Source: Pseudomonas fluorescens
Lineage (GTDB): Bacteria; Pseudomonadota; Gammaproteobacteria; Pseudomonadales; Pseudomonadaceae
DNA: 64,000 nucleotides
Reading direction: 5' to 3'
NCBI RefSeq assembly: GCF_004683905.1
Contig: NZ_CP038438.1
Span: forward strand, 3,782,001 to 3,846,000
The number at the start of each line of letters is the position of its first letter. Position 1 is the stretch's first letter. Positions 42,582 through 50,904 of the stretch are shown in pieces. The translations under genes were made by a program, and so were the position numbers. The notes beneath the pieces are model-generated. The model did not search any database and was not told the origin of the DNA. It worked only from the letters and a program-made list of their open reading frames with translations.

Positions 42582-43150
42582 TACAGTGCTCCCGCAAGAT
42601 CGATACCCGGCAAGCGTAGCCGCCAGATGCCGTTGAACCGCAGTTCAACCATGGACAACGGTTCAACATCAATGGCGTTGAACGCCGCGCCCTGTAACAC
42701 CTGCATCAGTGCCGCACGCACCACAAACGGATGGGTGACAGCGACGATGTGCCCCGATACGCCTTGCAGACTGGTCAGCCATGCCGCCACGCGTTCGCTC
42801 AACTGCATTACCGACTCGCCACCATGCGGTGCCGCCTGCGGATCATTGATCCACGCCTGCAAGGCCTCGGCCTCGTGCACTTGCAGATCCTTGATCGCTT
42901 GCCCGTGCCAGCGCCCCCAATCGCAATCGCGCAGCGCTTCGTCCACTTGCGGCGCCACACCGAACCACTCGGCAGTCTGGCGCGTACGCAATTCCGGCCC
43001 GCACAACAAACGACTGGCGCCGGTGAACTTCGCGGCCAACGCGCCGATCGCGAATGGCGAATTTTCAACAGGCTCGTTCGTAGGAAAACGCGACAATTTC
43101 TGTGCGACGGTTCGCGCGTGGCAAATCAAAGTCAAACGGGTGGACTGCAC
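42581..43150 (-). CDS. Histidine phosphatase family protein
   Basis: A 189-aa protein of the phosphoglycerate-mutase-like fold. The nucleophile motif is unusual: LTLICHARTVAQ, where the family has RHG; the catalytic His is kept but Arg and Gly are replaced. The second half is regular: GESVMQLSERVAAWL and IVAVTHPFVVRAAL (His). Coupled to cobF by a 1-base overlap, it might act on a cobalamin intermediate (CobC-like), but the altered motif makes that uncertain. Confidence 0.78.
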   Translation of the reverse strand: MQSTRLTLICHARTVAQKLSRFPTNEPVENSPFAIGALAAKFTGASRLLCGPELRTRQTAEWFGVAPQVDEALRDCDWGRWHGQAIKDLQVHEAEALQAWINDPQAAPHGGESVMQLSERVAAWLTSLQGVSGHIVAVTHPFVVRAALMQVLQGAAFNAIDVEPLSMVELRFNGIWRLRLPGIDLAGAL

Positions 43151-43340
43151 AGGATTTCACTCGATAAGCATCAGCTGAATCGGCGGCAAATCGCCGGTCT
43201 TGTGGCAATTGTGCCGTAACCCGGTCGCTTCAGGGGATCTCGTGAACCTCCAGCCCAGTACTCTGAAGTAGAAAAAGCGGCAATGTCTGACACGCCTGGA
43301 GGCAATGGACTACAAGAGGCACAGACTTAGGTGTAGCCCT

Positions 43341-43420
43341 TGTTACTCAGGGTTGTGAGCTTATTTAAACGTCGAATCGCCAACGCTAAAAATTCACTAG
43401 ACATGTAACCTGAGTTACAT
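43341..43420. promoter_or_regulatory. Inverted-repeat operator pair upstream of the MurR/RpiR gene
   Basis: A palindrome ATGTAAC-CTGA-GTTACAT (43403-43420) has 7-bp arms. A second, imperfect copy in the other orientation lies at 43341-43357 (TGTTACTCAGGGTTGTG). They sit 65-145 bp ahead of the regulator start at 43486, in an otherwise gene-free 335-bp interval (43151-43485). RpiR-type proteins bind such sites. Confidence 0.55.
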
Positions 43421-43485
43421 AAATACTGTTTTAACGGATTGTGAAACGAATTCAACACCCCCCCCCTCATCCAGCAGGAGCCCGG

Positions 43486-44340
43486 ATGCCCCCTCTCAGA
43501 GACTTGATCACCGACCCCGGCCTGGAACTGACGCCGTCGGAGCGCAAAGTGATTCGCGCCCTGCTCGACCAGTATCCACGCAACGGCTTGGGTCCGATGG
43601 CGCGTCTGGCCGAACACGCCGGCGTCAGCGATCCGACCATCGTGCGGCTGGTGAAGAAGCTCGGATTTGGCGGTTATGCCGAATTTCAGGACGCCCTGCT
43701 CAGCGACATGGACCACCGCCTGCGTTCGCCGCGCACCCTGTTGCAGCCACGCTCGCACCTCAATAAAGACGATGCCTGGGGCCATTATCTGGCTGACAGC
43801 CAACGCCTGCTGGTGGAAACCCAGGTTCTGACGCAACCCGAAGACGTGCGCATTCTGCTCGACTGGCTGCTCGATACCCGGCACCAGATCTACTGCTTCG
43901 GCGGGCGCTTCAGCAGCCTGATGGCCAACTACCTGCTCAACCACCTGCGCTTGCTGCGGCCCGGCTGCTTTGCCCTGGAGGACAACGCGCAACTGCCCGA
44001 CCGCCTGTTCGATCTGCAACGCCAGGACGTGGTGCTGCTGTTCGACTATCGGCGCTACCAGTCCCAGGCCCTGCGGGTGGCCTCGGCGGCGAAGAACAAC
44101 AACGCGCGGGTGGTGCTGTTCACCGACATCTATGCCTCGCCGCTGCGTGAACTGGCTGACCTGATCATCAGCGCCCCGGTGGAATCGGCCTCGCCGTTCG
44201 ACACCATGGTGCCGGCGCTGGCCCAGGTCGAGGCGCTGATTGCCTGCCTGACCCTGCGCAGCCCCGATCTGGCCGATCGCCTGGAAGGCATCGACGCCCT
44301 GCGCAACGACTTCAACACCCATCTGCTGGAGGATAAATAA
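43486..44340 (+). CDS. MurR/RpiR-family transcriptional regulator
   Basis: A 284-aa regulator: helix-turn-helix at ~15-80 (LGPMARLAEHAGVSDPTIVRLVKKLGF) and a SIS (sugar isomerase) domain at ~115-270, with YCFGGRFSSLMANYLLNHL. Start ATG 43486 has CAGGAG upstream. Unlike most RpiR regulators, its operon contains amino-acid type genes, not sugar genes; the SIS domain may therefore bind an amine or its product. It leads the operon and is 2 bases ahead of the cysteine hydrolase start. Confidence 0.88.
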   Translation: MPPLRDLITDPGLELTPSERKVIRALLDQYPRNGLGPMARLAEHAGVSDPTIVRLVKKLGFGGYAEFQDALLSDMDHRLRSPRTLLQPRSHLNKDDAWGHYLADSQRLLVETQVLTQPEDVRILLDWLLDTRHQIYCFGGRFSSLMANYLLNHLRLLRPGCFALEDNAQLPDRLFDLQRQDVVLLFDYRRYQSQALRVASAAKNNNARVVLFTDIYASPLRELADLIISAPVESASPFDTMVPALAQVEALIACLTLRSPDLADRLEGIDALRNDFNTHLLEDK

Positions 44341-44342
44341 GG

Positions 44343-44987
44343 ATGTTCAGTCTTCCCCACCGCTCGCCGCGCGATTTGCCGTTCGTCACCGACCACACCG
44401 CATTGCTGCTTGTGGACATGCAGCGTGCCTGGCTCGAACCGCAGTTCGACCCGCACCTGAACGGCCCGGACGCCGAGTATTTCCTGACCCGCGCGCACAT
44501 GCAGGTGGTGCCCAACCAGCGCCGTTTGCTCAGTGCCTTTCGCGAAGCGCGGCAGAACGTGCTGCACACGATTATCGAAAGCCTGACCGCCGACGGTCGC
44601 GACCGCTCGCTGGATCACAAACTGTCGGACATGCACCTGCCCAAGGGCAGCACCCAGGCGCGGATCATCGACGACCTGACCCCGGTGGAAAACGAGATCG
44701 TGTTGCCGAAAACCTCATCCGGGGTGTTCAACTCGACCAACATCGATTACGTGCTGCGCAACCTCGAAACCCGTCACCTGATCATCGCTGGCATCGTCAC
44801 CGACCAGTGCGTCGACATGGCCGTGCGGGATGCCGCCGACCGTGGCTATCTGGTGACGCTGGTCGAAGACGCCTGCGCCACCTACACCCCGGCGCGGCAT
44901 GACGCCTGCCTGAACGCGATCAAGGGTTACTGCTGGATCACTGACACACAAACCGTGCTCGGCCGCTTGCAGGAGATGCGTCCATGA
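44343..44987 (+). CDS. Cysteine hydrolase, isochorismatase family
   Basis: A 214-aa hydrolase. The catalytic triad contexts are visible: Asp in TALLLVDMQRAWLEPQF, Lys in IVLPKTSSGVFNSTNIDYVL, and Cys in IAGIVTDQCVDMAVRDAADR. Such enzymes cleave amide or carbamoyl bonds, for example ureidoacrylate, N-carbamoyl-amines or nicotinamide. The operon setting with a glutamine-synthetase-like ligase suggests removal of an amide group from a small amine substrate. It overlaps the ligase start by 4 bases (ATGA). Confidence 0.87.
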   Translation: MFSLPHRSPRDLPFVTDHTALLLVDMQRAWLEPQFDPHLNGPDAEYFLTRAHMQVVPNQRRLLSAFREARQNVLHTIIESLTADGRDRSLDHKLSDMHLPKGSTQARIIDDLTPVENEIVLPKTSSGVFNSTNIDYVLRNLETRHLIIAGIVTDQCVDMAVRDAADRGYLVTLVEDACATYTPARHDACLNAIKGYCWITDTQTVLGRLQEMRP

Positions 44988-46315
44988 GCGAGCGCCTGAC
45001 GCCGTTGCCGATGACCACCATCGTCACCACCGACCTGATCGGCATCACCCGTGGCCGCTCGTTTCCCACCGATCAGCTGGAGCATTATCAAGCCGCCGGT
45101 TGCGGCTGGGTGCCGGCCAACAGTGCATTGACGCCCCAGGACATCATCGCCTCGACCAACCCATGGGGCGCTTATGGTGATTTGCGGTTGATTCCCGATT
45201 TGAGCAGCCGCGTGACGGTCGGTAATGGCCCGGACGCCGCAGCACCGGCGCTGGACTTCATCCACGGCGACATCCGCGAGACCGATGGCCAGCCGTGGAG
45301 CACCTGCCCGCGCACGCTGCTGCGCGATGAAATCGAGCGCTATCGCGACGACCTCGGTTTGCAGGTCAACGCGGCGTTCGAACACGAATTCAACCTGCAT
45401 GCCGGCTTCGCCGAACACCTGGCGTTTTCCCTTGAAGCCCAGCGTCAGGGTGCCGAATTCGGCGGCTGGCTGCTGAGCGCCCTGCGCGCCGGCGGTGTCG
45501 AGCCGGAAATGTTCCTGCCCGAATACGGCAAGCACCAATACGAAATCACCTGCCGGCCAACCCTCGGCGTGGCGGCGGCGGATCGTGCGGTCAACGTGCG
45601 CGAGATCACCCGCGAAATCGCCCGACAAATGGGCGTCGACGTCAGTTTCGCGCCGAAAACCAAGGCCGACGCGGTGTGCAACGGTGTGCACCTGCACGTC
45701 AGCCTGCTCGACCTGCAAGGTCTGCCACTGCTCTACGACGCCGGCACCAGCAACGGTCTGTCGACCCTCGGCCAGCATTGGGCCGCCGGGATCCTGCATT
45801 ACTTGCCGGCGCTGTGTGCGTTCACCGCGCCGACACCGGTGTCGTATGAGCGTTTGCAGCCGCACCACTGGAGCGCGTCCTATGCGTGTCTGGGGCAGCA
45901 GAACCGTGAAGCGGCGCTGCGCATTTGTCCGACCGTGAGCCTGGGCGGCAAATCCGTGGCGGCGCAGTACAACCTGGAATTCCGCGCGATGGACGCCACC
46001 GCCTCGCCGCATCTGGCGATGGCCGCACTGCTGATTGCCGGACGGCTGGGCATCGAACAGCGTCTGGCGCTGAACGCGATCACCGACGACATTCCCGATT
46101 CACTCAACGACGAGCAACGCAAGGCCCGGGGCATCGTCGCCCTGCCCGCCTCGCTGGCCCAGGCGCTGGATTGCCTGCGTGACAGTGCAGCCTTCAATCA
46201 ATGGCTGCCCAAGCCGTTGCTCGACACTTACCACGCCCTTAAAACCGAGGAACTGGCGCTGACGGAACAGCTCTCGCCCGCTGACCTGTGTGAGCACTAT
46301 GCACGCCTGTACTGA
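44984..46315 (+). CDS. Glutamine-synthetase family ligase (PuuA-like)
   Basis: A 443-aa ATP-dependent ligase of the glutamine synthetase fold. The N-terminal beta-grasp and the catalytic barrel show HEFNLHAGFAEHLAFSLEAQRQG, PEYGKHQYEITCRP, and APKTKADAVCNGVHLHVSLL in place of the usual metal-site motifs, plus NLEFRAMDATASPHLAMAALL near the C-terminus. It is too divergent for an ammonia-assimilating GlnA; relatives such as PuuA and GlnA3/GlnA4 join glutamate to amines. Overlaps both neighbours (start ATGA; its end covers the next gene's start by 17 bases). Confidence 0.85.
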   Translation: MSERLTPLPMTTIVTTDLIGITRGRSFPTDQLEHYQAAGCGWVPANSALTPQDIIASTNPWGAYGDLRLIPDLSSRVTVGNGPDAAAPALDFIHGDIRETDGQPWSTCPRTLLRDEIERYRDDLGLQVNAAFEHEFNLHAGFAEHLAFSLEAQRQGAEFGGWLLSALRAGGVEPEMFLPEYGKHQYEITCRPTLGVAAADRAVNVREITREIARQMGVDVSFAPKTKADAVCNGVHLHVSLLDLQGLPLLYDAGTSNGLSTLGQHWAAGILHYLPALCAFTAPTPVSYERLQPHHWSASYACLGQQNREAALRICPTVSLGGKSVAAQYNLEFRAMDATASPHLAMAALLIAGRLGIEQRLALNAITDDIPDSLNDEQRKARGIVALPASLAQALDCLRDSAAFNQWLPKPLLDTYHALKTEELALTEQLSPADLCEHYARLY

Positions 46316-47051
46316 ATCCGCCGAGCTGGGGTTGTACACCCGCCCGGTCTACAACCTGAGCCGCGAAGATTCATCGCATCCGTTGATTCTGGTGTGCGAG
46401 CACGCCAGCCGCTACATCCCCGAGGCCCTGAACAATCTGGGCCTGGACGATGCAGCCGCGCGCGAACACATCGCCTGGGACATCGGCGCACTGCAACTGG
46501 CCGAAAAGCTCTCGGAGACACTCGGCGCGACGCTGTTGAGCGCCAACTATTCACGGCTGCTGATCGACCTCAATCGGCCCCGGCATGCGCCCGACAGCAT
46601 TCCGGCGCAGAGCGAGATTTATCAGGTGCCGGGTAACCGAGAGCTGGACGAAGCCACTCGCGAATACCGGCGCCAGACCCTGTTCAAACCGTTTCACGCC
46701 CGGCTGCAGACCCTGATCGACCAGCGTGTTGCACAAGGCCAGGCGGTGCGGGTAGTGGGGATTCACAGTTTTACCCCGGTGTATTACGGCCAGCCGCGCC
46801 CGCTGGAAGTCGGCGTGCTGTTCGGTCAGGCCGGCGCCTATGCGCAACGGGTGATCGATGGCCTCGGTCAGCACCCGCTGAACGTCGCGGGCAACCAGCC
46901 GTACCGGGTTGATCCGCTGGGCGACATGACCGTTCCGGTGCACGGCGATGCCCGGGGGCTGGAATCGGTGTTGATCGAAGTGCGCAACGATCTGCTGCGC
47001 AGCCCTGAAGCGGTATCGTTGTGGGCCGAGCGTCTGGCGCCACTGCTGTAA
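46299..47051 (+). CDS. N-formylglutamate amidohydrolase family protein
   Basis: A 250-aa member of the FGase (HutG-like, DUF1393-neighbour) family. Conserved stretches include LILVCEHASRYIPEALNNLGLD, HIAWDIGALQLAEKLSETLGATLLSANYSRLLIDLNRP, and VGIHSFTPVYYGQPRP, carrying putative metal-binding His and Asp residues. Start ATG 46299 lies inside the ligase's end; a GTG at 46290 is possible too. In this operon it probably hydrolyses an N-acyl or gamma-glutamyl derivative rather than formylglutamate of histidine breakdown, since no hut genes are near. Confidence 0.83.
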   Translation: MHACTESAELGLYTRPVYNLSREDSSHPLILVCEHASRYIPEALNNLGLDDAAAREHIAWDIGALQLAEKLSETLGATLLSANYSRLLIDLNRPRHAPDSIPAQSEIYQVPGNRELDEATREYRRQTLFKPFHARLQTLIDQRVAQGQAVRVVGIHSFTPVYYGQPRPLEVGVLFGQAGAYAQRVIDGLGQHPLNVAGNQPYRVDPLGDMTVPVHGDARGLESVLIEVRNDLLRSPEAVSLWAERLAPLL

Positions 47052-47137
47052 AGAATGCTGCAAGACTGCTGACGCTGTAACGATGGATCGACATAACAAC
47101 TAAAAACGCTGGATAGGCTGACAAGGAGTTGCGCTTC

Positions 47138-48487
47138 ATGGAAATAGAAGAGTTCGGCTACAAACAGGAGTTGAAACGTAGCCTGACACTGACCGACCTG
47201 GTGGTGTACGGGATGATCTTCATGATCCCCATCGCCCCCTTCGGCGTGTATGGCTACGTGAATGCCGAGGCGCCCGGGATGGTGCCGCTGGCCTATATCA
47301 TCGGCATGGTCGCGATGCTGTTCACCGCGCTGAGCTACGGCAGCATGGCCAAGGCGTTTCCGGTCGCAGGCTCGGTTTACTCCTATGCGCAACGCGGCCT
47401 CAATCAACACGTCGGCTTCATCGCCGGCTGGCTGATGCTGCTCGACTACCTGCTGATTCCACCGCTGCTGTACGTCTACGCGGCGATGGCTCTGAACCAT
47501 TTGTACCCGGACATTCCGAAGGTCGGTTTCATTCTGGCGTTCCTGGTCAGTGCAACCTTCGTCAACCTGCGCGGCATCACCTTCACCGCACGGATGAACA
47601 TCATCTTTCTGCTGGCACAGCTGGTGGTGTTGGGGATTTTCCTGTTCTACGCCTGGAACGCTTTGCACAACGGAGGCGGCAACGGCGAGCTGACCCTGGC
47701 GCCGCTGTATCACCCGGAAACGTTCAATTTCGCCCTGCTGATGCAAGCGGTGTCGATTGCCGTGCTGTCGTTCCTTGGCTTCGATGCAATCTCGACCCTC
47801 GCCGAAGAAATCAAAGGCGATCCGGGCAAAAGCGTCGGCCGCGCGGCGCTGATCACTCTGTTGGTGATGGGCGTGATTTTCGTCGTACAGACCTGGATCG
47901 CCACCGATCTGGCCGCCGGCATTGGCTTCAAGTCCGCCGACACCGCGTTCTATGAAATTGCCGAAATCGCGGCTGGCAGCTGGCTGGCGACCCTGACCGG
48001 TGTCGCCACGGCGCTGGCCTGGGGCGTCGCCGTGGCGATCACCTCGCAAGCCGCCGTGTCGCGTCTGCTGTTCGGCATGGCCCGCGATGGCAAGTTGCCA
48101 AAAGTGCTGGCCAAGGTGCACCCGAAGCACAACACCCCGTACCTGAGCATTTATCTGGTGGCGGTGCTGTCGCTGGTGATCTGCTACCTGTTCATCAATT
48201 CGGTCGACACCCTGACTTCGCTGGTCAACTTCGGTGCCCTCAGCGGTTTCATGCTGCTGCACCTGACAGTGATCAACTACTACTGGCGTCGGCAGAAGTC
48301 CGGTCAGGTCGTACGCCATCTGATCTGCCCGGTGATCGGCTTCATCATCGTCGCCGCCATCATGTACAACATGGGCGTCGATGCGCAGAAACTCGGCCTG
48401 ATCTGGATTGCGCTGGGTCTGGTGTACCTGTTCTTCCTGAACAAGCTCGGCGCCAGCACCGCGCTGCCTGACCCGAGCAATGGCTGA
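47138..48487 (+). CDS. APC-family amino acid/amine permease
   Basis: A 449-aa permease with twelve predicted transmembrane helices. The APC consensus is seen in TDLVVYGMIFMIPIAPFGVYG, SYGSMAKAFPVAGSVYSYAQRGL, and FLGFDAISTLAEEIKGDPGKSVGRA. Start ATG 47138 follows AAGGAG with 9-base spacing. The closest layout is to PuuP-like or general amine transporters. It imports the operon's substrate in all likelihood. Its gene starts 87 bases after the amidohydrolase and is followed by a weak hairpin. Confidence 0.88.
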   Translation: MEIEEFGYKQELKRSLTLTDLVVYGMIFMIPIAPFGVYGYVNAEAPGMVPLAYIIGMVAMLFTALSYGSMAKAFPVAGSVYSYAQRGLNQHVGFIAGWLMLLDYLLIPPLLYVYAAMALNHLYPDIPKVGFILAFLVSATFVNLRGITFTARMNIIFLLAQLVVLGIFLFYAWNALHNGGGNGELTLAPLYHPETFNFALLMQAVSIAVLSFLGFDAISTLAEEIKGDPGKSVGRAALITLLVMGVIFVVQTWIATDLAAGIGFKSADTAFYEIAEIAAGSWLATLTGVATALAWGVAVAITSQAAVSRLLFGMARDGKLPKVLAKVHPKHNTPYLSIYLVAVLSLVICYLFINSVDTLTSLVNFGALSGFMLLHLTVINYYWRRQKSGQVVRHLICPVIGFIIVAAIMYNMGVDAQKLGLIWIALGLVYLFFLNKLGASTALPDPSNG

Positions 48488-48490
48488 CAA

Positions 48491-48537
48491 GAAAAAGAGC
48501 GGCGTCTGACATCAAATCAGGCGACCGCCGCTTTAAA
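48491..48537 (+). terminator. Weak hairpin, possible terminator
   Basis: AGCGGCG / CGCCGCT stem around a 20-base loop, followed by TTTAAAGC. The T-run is short, so the following AruF-like gene may be reached by read-through. Confidence 0.45.
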
Positions 48538-48606
48538 GCGTGGCAACCGACAGTGATAGTCAGGTTCGGTGGGGATCACCGGACCCTTTGATACAGGAGT
48601 GCATCC

Positions 48607-49623
48607 ATGCTGGTCTTACGCCCAGTCGAGACAACCGACCTGCCGCAATTGCAACAGCTGGCCCGCGACAGCCTGGTCGGCGTCACGTCGCTGCCGGACG
48701 ACAGCGAACGCCTGCGCGAAAAAATCGCCGGCTCCTGTGCCTCGTTCGACAACGACATTCAGGCGCAAGGCCCGGAGAACTACTTCTTCGTGCTGGAAGA
48801 CCTCGACACTCAACGGCTGGTCGGTTGCTCGGAGATCCTCGCCACGGCCGGTTTCAACGAACCGTTCTACAGCTTGCGCAATCGCCACTTCACCAGTGCT
48901 TCGCGGGAACTGAACATCGAGCACGGGGTGCCGGCGTTGTCACTGTGTCACGACCTCAGCGGACACACGCTGTTGCGCGGGTTTCACATCGACAACGCAC
49001 TGGTACGCAGCGCCTTTTCCGAATTGCTGTCGCGGGCACGGCTGCTGTTCATCGCCGCTCACGCACAACGCTTTGCCGATGCGGTGATCACCGAGATCGT
49101 CGGCTATAGCGATGAGAACGGTCATTCGCCGTTCTGGGACGCACTGGGCAAACACTTCTTCGACCTGCCCTACGTCGAGGCCGAGCGCCTGTGCGGTCTG
49201 CAAAGCCGCACGTTTCTCGCCGAACTGATGCCGCAATACCCGATTTACGTACCGATGCTGCCTCCGGCAGCACAGGAGTGCATCGGCCGGATTCACCCGG
49301 ACGGCCAGGAAGCGTTCGACATCCTCGAACGCGAAGGCTTTGAAACCAACAGCTACATCGACCTGTTCGACGCCGGCCCGACCCTGTATGCGCGCACCGC
49401 GAACATCCGTTCGATAGCCCACAGCAAGACAGCCAGCGTGCGCGAGCAGGCGCAGATCGACGCCCGCGGCCATTACCTGCTGAGCAACGACGCGCTGCAT
49501 GGCTTCCGGGCCATCGTCGCCGAACTGGATTACCAGCCTGAGCAACCGCTGTCGCTGACGCCGGATCTGTGTGCCGCACTGAAGGTCACCGATGGCAGCA
49601 CGATCAGGGTGATAGCCCTGTGA
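48607..49623 (+). CDS. Arginine N-succinyltransferase alpha-subunit paralogue
   Basis: A 338-aa AstA/AruF-like protein. Known members transfer succinyl from succinyl-CoA to arginine or ornithine at the first step of the AST pathway. Conserved strings include SLPDDSERLREKI, NYFFVLEDLDTQRLVGCSEI, VITEIVGYSDENGHSPFWDALGKHFFDL and QSRTFLAELMPQYPIYVPML. It differs in many positions from the AST-operon protein I know from P. aeruginosa, and no astBCDE genes are adjacent. So it is a second, orphan copy with a possibly different arginine-like substrate. Confidence 0.82.
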   Translation: MLVLRPVETTDLPQLQQLARDSLVGVTSLPDDSERLREKIAGSCASFDNDIQAQGPENYFFVLEDLDTQRLVGCSEILATAGFNEPFYSLRNRHFTSASRELNIEHGVPALSLCHDLSGHTLLRGFHIDNALVRSAFSELLSRARLLFIAAHAQRFADAVITEIVGYSDENGHSPFWDALGKHFFDLPYVEAERLCGLQSRTFLAELMPQYPIYVPMLPPAAQECIGRIHPDGQEAFDILEREGFETNSYIDLFDAGPTLYARTANIRSIAHSKTASVREQAQIDARGHYLLSNDALHGFRAIVAELDYQPEQPLSLTPDLCAALKVTDGSTIRVIAL

Positions 49624-49684
49624 ACCGCCACCGGCTGCACACCCAACGACAGTGCCCGAACCGGCGCGTACAAGGAGTTACCGC

Positions 49685-50719
49685 ATGATCGTCCGTCCGG
49701 TCAAAGTCAGCGACCTGCCAGCACTGATGACCCTGGTGCAACAGGCCGGCCCGGGGTTCACCACCCTCCCGGCCAATGAGGATCGCCTCGCCCACCGGGT
49801 GCGTTGGGCCCAGCGCGCGTTTTCCGGACAAGTGGAACGGGCCGACGCCGATTATCTGTTCGTGCTTGAAGATGACGACCTGCGGGTGATCGGCGTCAGC
49901 GCCCTGACCGGCGCGGTAGGCTTGCGCGAGCCGTGGTACAACTACCGAGTCGGCCTGACCGTGAGTTCGGCACCGGATCTGGGCATTTCGCGGCAGATCC
50001 CCACGCTGTTTCTCAATAACGAGCTGACCGGCCAGTCGGAACTGTGTTCGCTGTTCCTTCAGCATGAGCAACGCCATGGCAACAATGGACGGCTGCTGTC
50101 GCTCGGGCGGCTGCTGTTCGTGGCCGAGTTTCCGCAACTGTTTGGCGAGAAGATGATCGCCGAACTGCGCGGCAGTGCCGATGAACTCGGTTGCTCGCCG
50201 TTCTGGGACAGTCTGGGCCGGCATTTCTTCCAGATGGACTTCAGCCATGCTGACCACTTGTCGGGTCTGGGCAACAAGTCGTTCATCGCCGAACTGATGC
50301 CGCGCCAGCCGTTGTACACCTGCATGCTCACCGAACAGGCACAGGCGGCCATCGGCCAGGCGCATCCCAATACCGAGCCCGCGCTGAAGATACTGCGCGA
50401 AGAAGGATTTGTGCATAAGGGCTACATCGACATCTTCGACGGTGGCCCGGTGATCGAAGCACCGATCGGCAACATTCGTACCGTGCGCGACAGCCTGGCG
50501 CTGACCCTGAGTCTCGGCACGCCGGACGATCAGGCACCGTTGTGGCTGATCCACAACCGGCGCTTGGAGAACTGCCGCATCACCGTGGCCCCCGGTCGTC
50601 TGGTCGGCAATACCCTGGTGGTCGATCGCCTCACCGCCAAGCGCCTGCAACTGCAACCGGGCAATTCGGTGCGCGCCGTGCTGCTGCCCAGGCAACAGCA
50701 ACAGGCGGTAGCGGCCTGA
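49685..50719 (+). CDS. Arginine N-succinyltransferase beta-subunit paralogue
   Basis: A 344-aa partner of the preceding gene (AruG-like). It repeats the same fold: LPANEDRLAHRVRWAQRAF, YLFVLEDDDLRVIGVSALTG, IAELRGSADELGCSPFWDSLGRHFFQMDF and KSFIAELMPRQPLYTCML. Start ATG 49685 follows CAAGGAG; the two genes are 61 bases apart and probably form a heteromer. As above, it lies outside an ast operon and follows the permease operon, suggesting a shared amino-acid or guanidino-compound theme. Confidence 0.82.
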   Translation: MIVRPVKVSDLPALMTLVQQAGPGFTTLPANEDRLAHRVRWAQRAFSGQVERADADYLFVLEDDDLRVIGVSALTGAVGLREPWYNYRVGLTVSSAPDLGISRQIPTLFLNNELTGQSELCSLFLQHEQRHGNNGRLLSLGRLLFVAEFPQLFGEKMIAELRGSADELGCSPFWDSLGRHFFQMDFSHADHLSGLGNKSFIAELMPRQPLYTCMLTEQAQAAIGQAHPNTEPALKILREEGFVHKGYIDIFDGGPVIEAPIGNIRTVRDSLALTLSLGTPDDQAPLWLIHNRRLENCRITVAPGRLVGNTLVVDRLTAKRLQLQPGNSVRAVLLPRQQQQAVAA

Positions 50720-50904
50720 TCCGCGGTTTAGCCAGTGAAAATCCGCTGACTGCCGATGAAACCTTTCAGCCGCTGGATCCTTCATCGACGCCTCACTCGC
50801 AAATTCGTCATGAACCTTGACCCATTCGCGTGATAGCCTTTTCATTCTTCGGCGTTGACACCTTTGCTCAAGCCGTTCCATTCCTTTGTATTGGTGGAAC
50901 TCGT

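Noticed and set aside
46299..47051. hutG of histidine degradation
   Set aside because: Family assignment to N-formylglutamate amidohydrolases is sound, but there are no hut genes near and the operon context differs, so no hutG symbol was given.
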